DNA of 28,334 nucleotides from an uncultured Campylobacter sp. (GTDB taxonomy: Bacteria > Campylobacterota > Campylobacteria > Campylobacterales > Campylobacteraceae). Under the pieces are notes generated by a model, which worked only from the letters and a program-made list of their open reading frames with translations, was not told the DNA's origin and made no database searches. The stretch spans positions 1 through 28,334 of the forward strand of contig NZ_CALBWL010000022.1 in NCBI RefSeq assembly GCF_937973075.1, given 5' to 3'. This document shows, one piece after another, positions 26,134-28,334 of this stretch. A program made the translations under genes and the position numbers. Position 1 is the stretch's first letter; each line of letters opens with the position of its first letter.

Positions 26134-28110
26134 TTATTCTTTTTTCCTTTTATACACATCTATTAGTTTACCGTGCTCTACCAGCTCATATTTATCGCGA
26201 ACATCATCAAAAAGATTTAGTAATATTTTTAATTGTATAATCCGCCGCATAACATCGTTTGGTAGCCATTGATTATTATAAACATCGAAAAAACGTCTCT
26301 CTTTTAGCTCTTTATAATATACATTAAAAATGTCAGTATCAACATATAAGATATCGGCTTTGGAATTTATGAGATCTAAAACTTCATTGTATTCATCATC
26401 AGTTATTATAAAGGATTTTAGTTCAAAATACTTTAACCCACTATATTTTTTACTAAAGAATTGTAACATATTGTCATATTTGGATATCATATATAACTCA
26501 TTTGAATTTTTAGAGTACTTATTTATAAGTCTTAAAGCATCGTCAAAGCGCTCAAATGAATAGGTAGTAATAATACCACCTGCTCTTTCATGATCCCATT
26601 TATAATTTCTGTGTGTAGCAAAAGTATTTTCATATAGTGCCATTTGGGATATATATTCATAGCAGTATTTGGCATAAGCAAATATAAGTATAGCCGCTAT
26701 TATGATATATAAAATATTTCTAATTCTTTTAACTATGAAATGAAACAATATCAGCATGGGTAGTGCAATAATAGCAAAATTTATATTATCAAAATTTCCC
26801 TTCCATACAAAAAGAACACATAAAAATTCAGTATAGAAAAGTAAAAATATATAACTTAAAAGATAATTCGATCTTTTTAGCTCCACATAAAACCATATAA
26901 GCCCGAGCCAAAGCAGAGATATAGCAAATAATAATAGCATGTAAATTGACATACTGATAGGGAGAGAATAAAAGCCATCTAAAAAGTATTTCGTAGATGG
27001 ATTATCCATGAGTGGATATTTTATACAAGCAATTATGCTAAATAATATAAAAATTATAAAGATCCAAAGTTCTTTTAGATCAACCCTTCTGCGCTCGATA
27101 AATTCTAATACATATTTTATTATAAAAGTACCAACTATAGATAAAAATAGGAATAGTCCAAAATCCTTTACTAAAAGTATAGATAAAATCCCCAATGTAA
27201 AAACTATAGCTATGTAACACGTTCTTGATTCTTTAAATTTCATAGACCAAAAAAGCATTAATGCTATTAAAAGATCAAAGAAATGCCTAATATAGACATG
27301 TGTTGGAGCAAAATGATAAGAATGAAACCCTATGCTAAAAAAATATATGCTAAAGAGAATTGTAAAAATAAATCTAATAAAATAATTTTTAGTAAATAAA
27401 ATTATAAATGCTATAGAAATAATATAATATGTTAAATTAATTATATTCTTTGCCTTGTCAAAATTCTCTACGTTTATACCTCCCAAGCTCTGCATAATAA
27501 ATTTTACCGTGTAAGCACTCAAAAATCCATACTGAGAAAAAATCTCAGATTTATTTCGGCCCAGGTCCAGCTCATTTACGGCATTCAACATAAAGGGGGC
27601 TTCATGCCAAAAATAACGATTTATAAGTTGTGTCTGCTGTTCATAAAGATTATCTGCGATAAAATTAACTTTTTCCTGCAGTTTGTCCAGAGAGTCTGCC
27701 CAAAATAAAGGATACGCATCCCAAGCATCTATATCTTGACCTTTAATTAAAGTATCAAACATAGTCATATTCATGTCTTTATTATATAAAGTAGAAAATT
27801 GCAAATTATGAGCATCGCCATGAATTACACTATATTTACAACCGCTAGATATAGATTTACATTTTGAAACTATATCGTTATAAGAATTGTATTTATACAT
27901 AGATGATTTTAGGGGCTCAAAGATTAAATTCTGCTTTATATATTCGCTATTTTTAACAAATTTATTACCTATTAGTGTTTCTTCGTCTATATTTTTAAAT
28001 TCATTAATTAATTTAAAATCTGTAAAAATTCCATATGCAAAAAATATAGCTTGTGCTACAACTAATAATACAATAAATGAATTGATTAAATATTTTATAA
28101 CATTATTCAT
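26134..28110 (-). CDS. GT-C-like multi-pass membrane protein, possible polymerase or glycosyltransferase
   Basis: A protein of about 658 residues. The ATG at 28110 is preferred over the GTG at 28113 because GGAGG lies 5 nt before it. It has an N-terminal helix (about 7-30), a long extracytoplasmic loop with HGDAHNLQFST, FDTLIKGQDIDAWDAYPL and YFWHEAPFMLNAVNEL, about ten further helices (230-490) and a soluble C-terminal domain of about 160 residues. The loop segment KSEIFSQYGFLSAYTVKF, after a W-H-E stretch, resembles the 'YG' element of GT-C transferases. In this locus it may be the O-unit polymerase (Wzy) or a lipid-linked-sugar glycosyltransferase. No family name is certain. It overlaps the upstream partial gene by 8 nt and is very A/T-rich. 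Confidence 0.6.
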   Translation of the reverse strand: MNNVIKYLINSFIVLLVVAQAIFFAYGIFTDFKLINEFKNIDEETLIGNKFVKNSEYIKQNLIFEPLKSSMYKYNSYNDIVSKCKSISSGCKYSVIHGDAHNLQFSTLYNKDMNMTMFDTLIKGQDIDAWDAYPLFWADSLDKLQEKVNFIADNLYEQQTQLINRYFWHEAPFMLNAVNELDLGRNKSEIFSQYGFLSAYTVKFIMQSLGGINVENFDKAKNIINLTYYIISIAFIILFTKNYFIRFIFTILFSIYFFSIGFHSYHFAPTHVYIRHFFDLLIALMLFWSMKFKESRTCYIAIVFTLGILSILLVKDFGLFLFLSIVGTFIIKYVLEFIERRRVDLKELWIFIIFILFSIIACIKYPLMDNPSTKYFLDGFYSLPISMSIYMLLLFAISLLWLGLIWFYVELKRSNYLLSYIFLLFYTEFLCVLFVWKGNFDNINFAIIALPMLILFHFIVKRIRNILYIIIAAILIFAYAKYCYEYISQMALYENTFATHRNYKWDHERAGGIITTYSFERFDDALRLINKYSKNSNELYMISKYDNMLQFFSKKYSGLKYFELKSFIITDDEYNEVLDLINSKADILYVDTDIFNVYYKELKERRFFDVYNNQWLPNDVMRRIIQLKILLNLFDDVRDKYELVEHGKLIDVYKRKKE

Positions 28111-28333
28111 CACTTCCTCCAGATTTATATCTTATGAACCAAAGCAGAATAGTAAATACTATCGATGTAATAAATATATAAAATATATAAAAAAATAAAA
28201 CATTATTACTTTTTGCTAAAAACGATAAACCATAGTCATTATAAGCATACTTGTGGCTACTAAATTTCTCTGCCGGAAAGAGAAATAAATAAATTATAAC
28301 ATTTATTAAAATATAATAGACGAATATCTTTAT
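28103..28333 (-). CDS. partial membrane protein, C-terminal end only
   Basis: A minus-strand frame open to the right edge of the window encodes 76 residues and a TAA (28105-28103). It has two hydrophobic segments: FVYYILINVIIYLFLF near the edge, and NVLFFYIFYIFITSIVFTIL followed by WFIRYKSGGSDE. The gene starts beyond the window. Its stop overlaps the ATG of the next gene by 8 nt, so it belongs to the same operon. Function unknown; perhaps another membrane glycan protein, or half of a polymerase. Confidence 0.7.
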   Translation of the reverse strand: MKIFVYYILINVIIYLFLFPAEKFSSHKYAYNDYGLSFLAKSNNVLFFYIFYIFITSIVFTILLWFIRYKSGGSDE

Positions 28334-28334
28334 T

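Noticed and set aside
7416..28334. N-glycosylation (pgl) locus
   Set aside because: No PglB oligosaccharyltransferase or PglK ABC flippase; WbaP, Wzx, ManC and WecB/WecC point to a surface polysaccharide.
7416..28334. ABC-transporter-dependent (Kps) capsule
   Set aside because: No KpsM/KpsT/KpsC/KpsS or Wzm/Wzt is seen; only a Wzx-type flippase.
1..28334. tRNA or rRNA genes
   Set aside because: No cloverleaf or conserved rRNA segment was noticed by eye on either strand; a tRNAscan/Infernal run would settle it.

Overview
The window looks like a chromosomal accessory region of a low-GC Campylobacterota, probably a Campylobacter species. The reasons are the frequent AAATTT-type words, the A/T-rich codon use, a Campylobacter-like IS1595 transposase remnant and the general gene style. 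The genus is inferred from composition and gene content, not from a marker gene. There are three blocks.

Block 1 (about 1-3800, + strand) is a compact defence operon behind the decayed 3' end of a filamentous-haemagglutinin/CdiA-like gene (1-156). It runs: HigB/Gp49-type toxin (569-898), XRE antitoxin (895-1179), CapV-like patatin phospholipase (1191-2123), cGAS/DncV-like CD-NTase (2135-3082) and an E2-like ubiquitin-conjugating-fold protein (3070-3798). The last three form a CBASS anti-phage system of the short type II layout: E2 only, with no E1 and no JAB peptidase. Two points stand out. The TA pair sits directly upstream with an 11-nt gap, so it probably shares the transcript. The E2 protein carries a Cys/His cluster at its C-terminus that resembles a SEC-C zinc motif.

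Block 2 (about 3800-7415) has no intact gene. It holds a frameshifted, stop-containing IS1595-family transposase (minus strand, about 3870-4480), a 13-bp perfect hairpin at 4724-4757, a stretch with several coding-like minus-strand fragments broken by stops (about 5040-6405) that contains a run of eight C, and AT-rich spacer with a 22-bp perfect palindrome. It reads as a gene graveyard between the defence operon and the glycan locus.

Block 3 (7416-28334, all minus strand) is a Wzx-type surface-polysaccharide locus read from right to left: a partial membrane protein, a GT-C-like membrane protein, WecB, WecC, an acyltransferase, a two-domain dehydrogenase, a GT4 glycosyltransferase, a zinc-knuckle methyltransferase, a CE4 deacetylase-like protein, a second methyltransferase, the Wzx flippase, a heparinase II/III-family protein, three glycosyltransferases, ManC, and a WbaP-type initiating sugar-phosphate transferase. 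Almost every junction is a 1-11 nt start/stop overlap, so the block is probably one long operon. The genes predict a lipid-linked glycan started by a hexose-1-phosphate (WbaP), containing mannose (ManC) and ManNAcA (WecB/WecC), and probably acylated and methylated. Wzx would flip it. The GT-C-like protein is one candidate polymerase. No ABC exporter (KpsMT/Wzm-Wzt) and no PglB oligosaccharyltransferase is visible. Base composition switches sharply from gene to gene, as expected of a locus built by repeated transfer.
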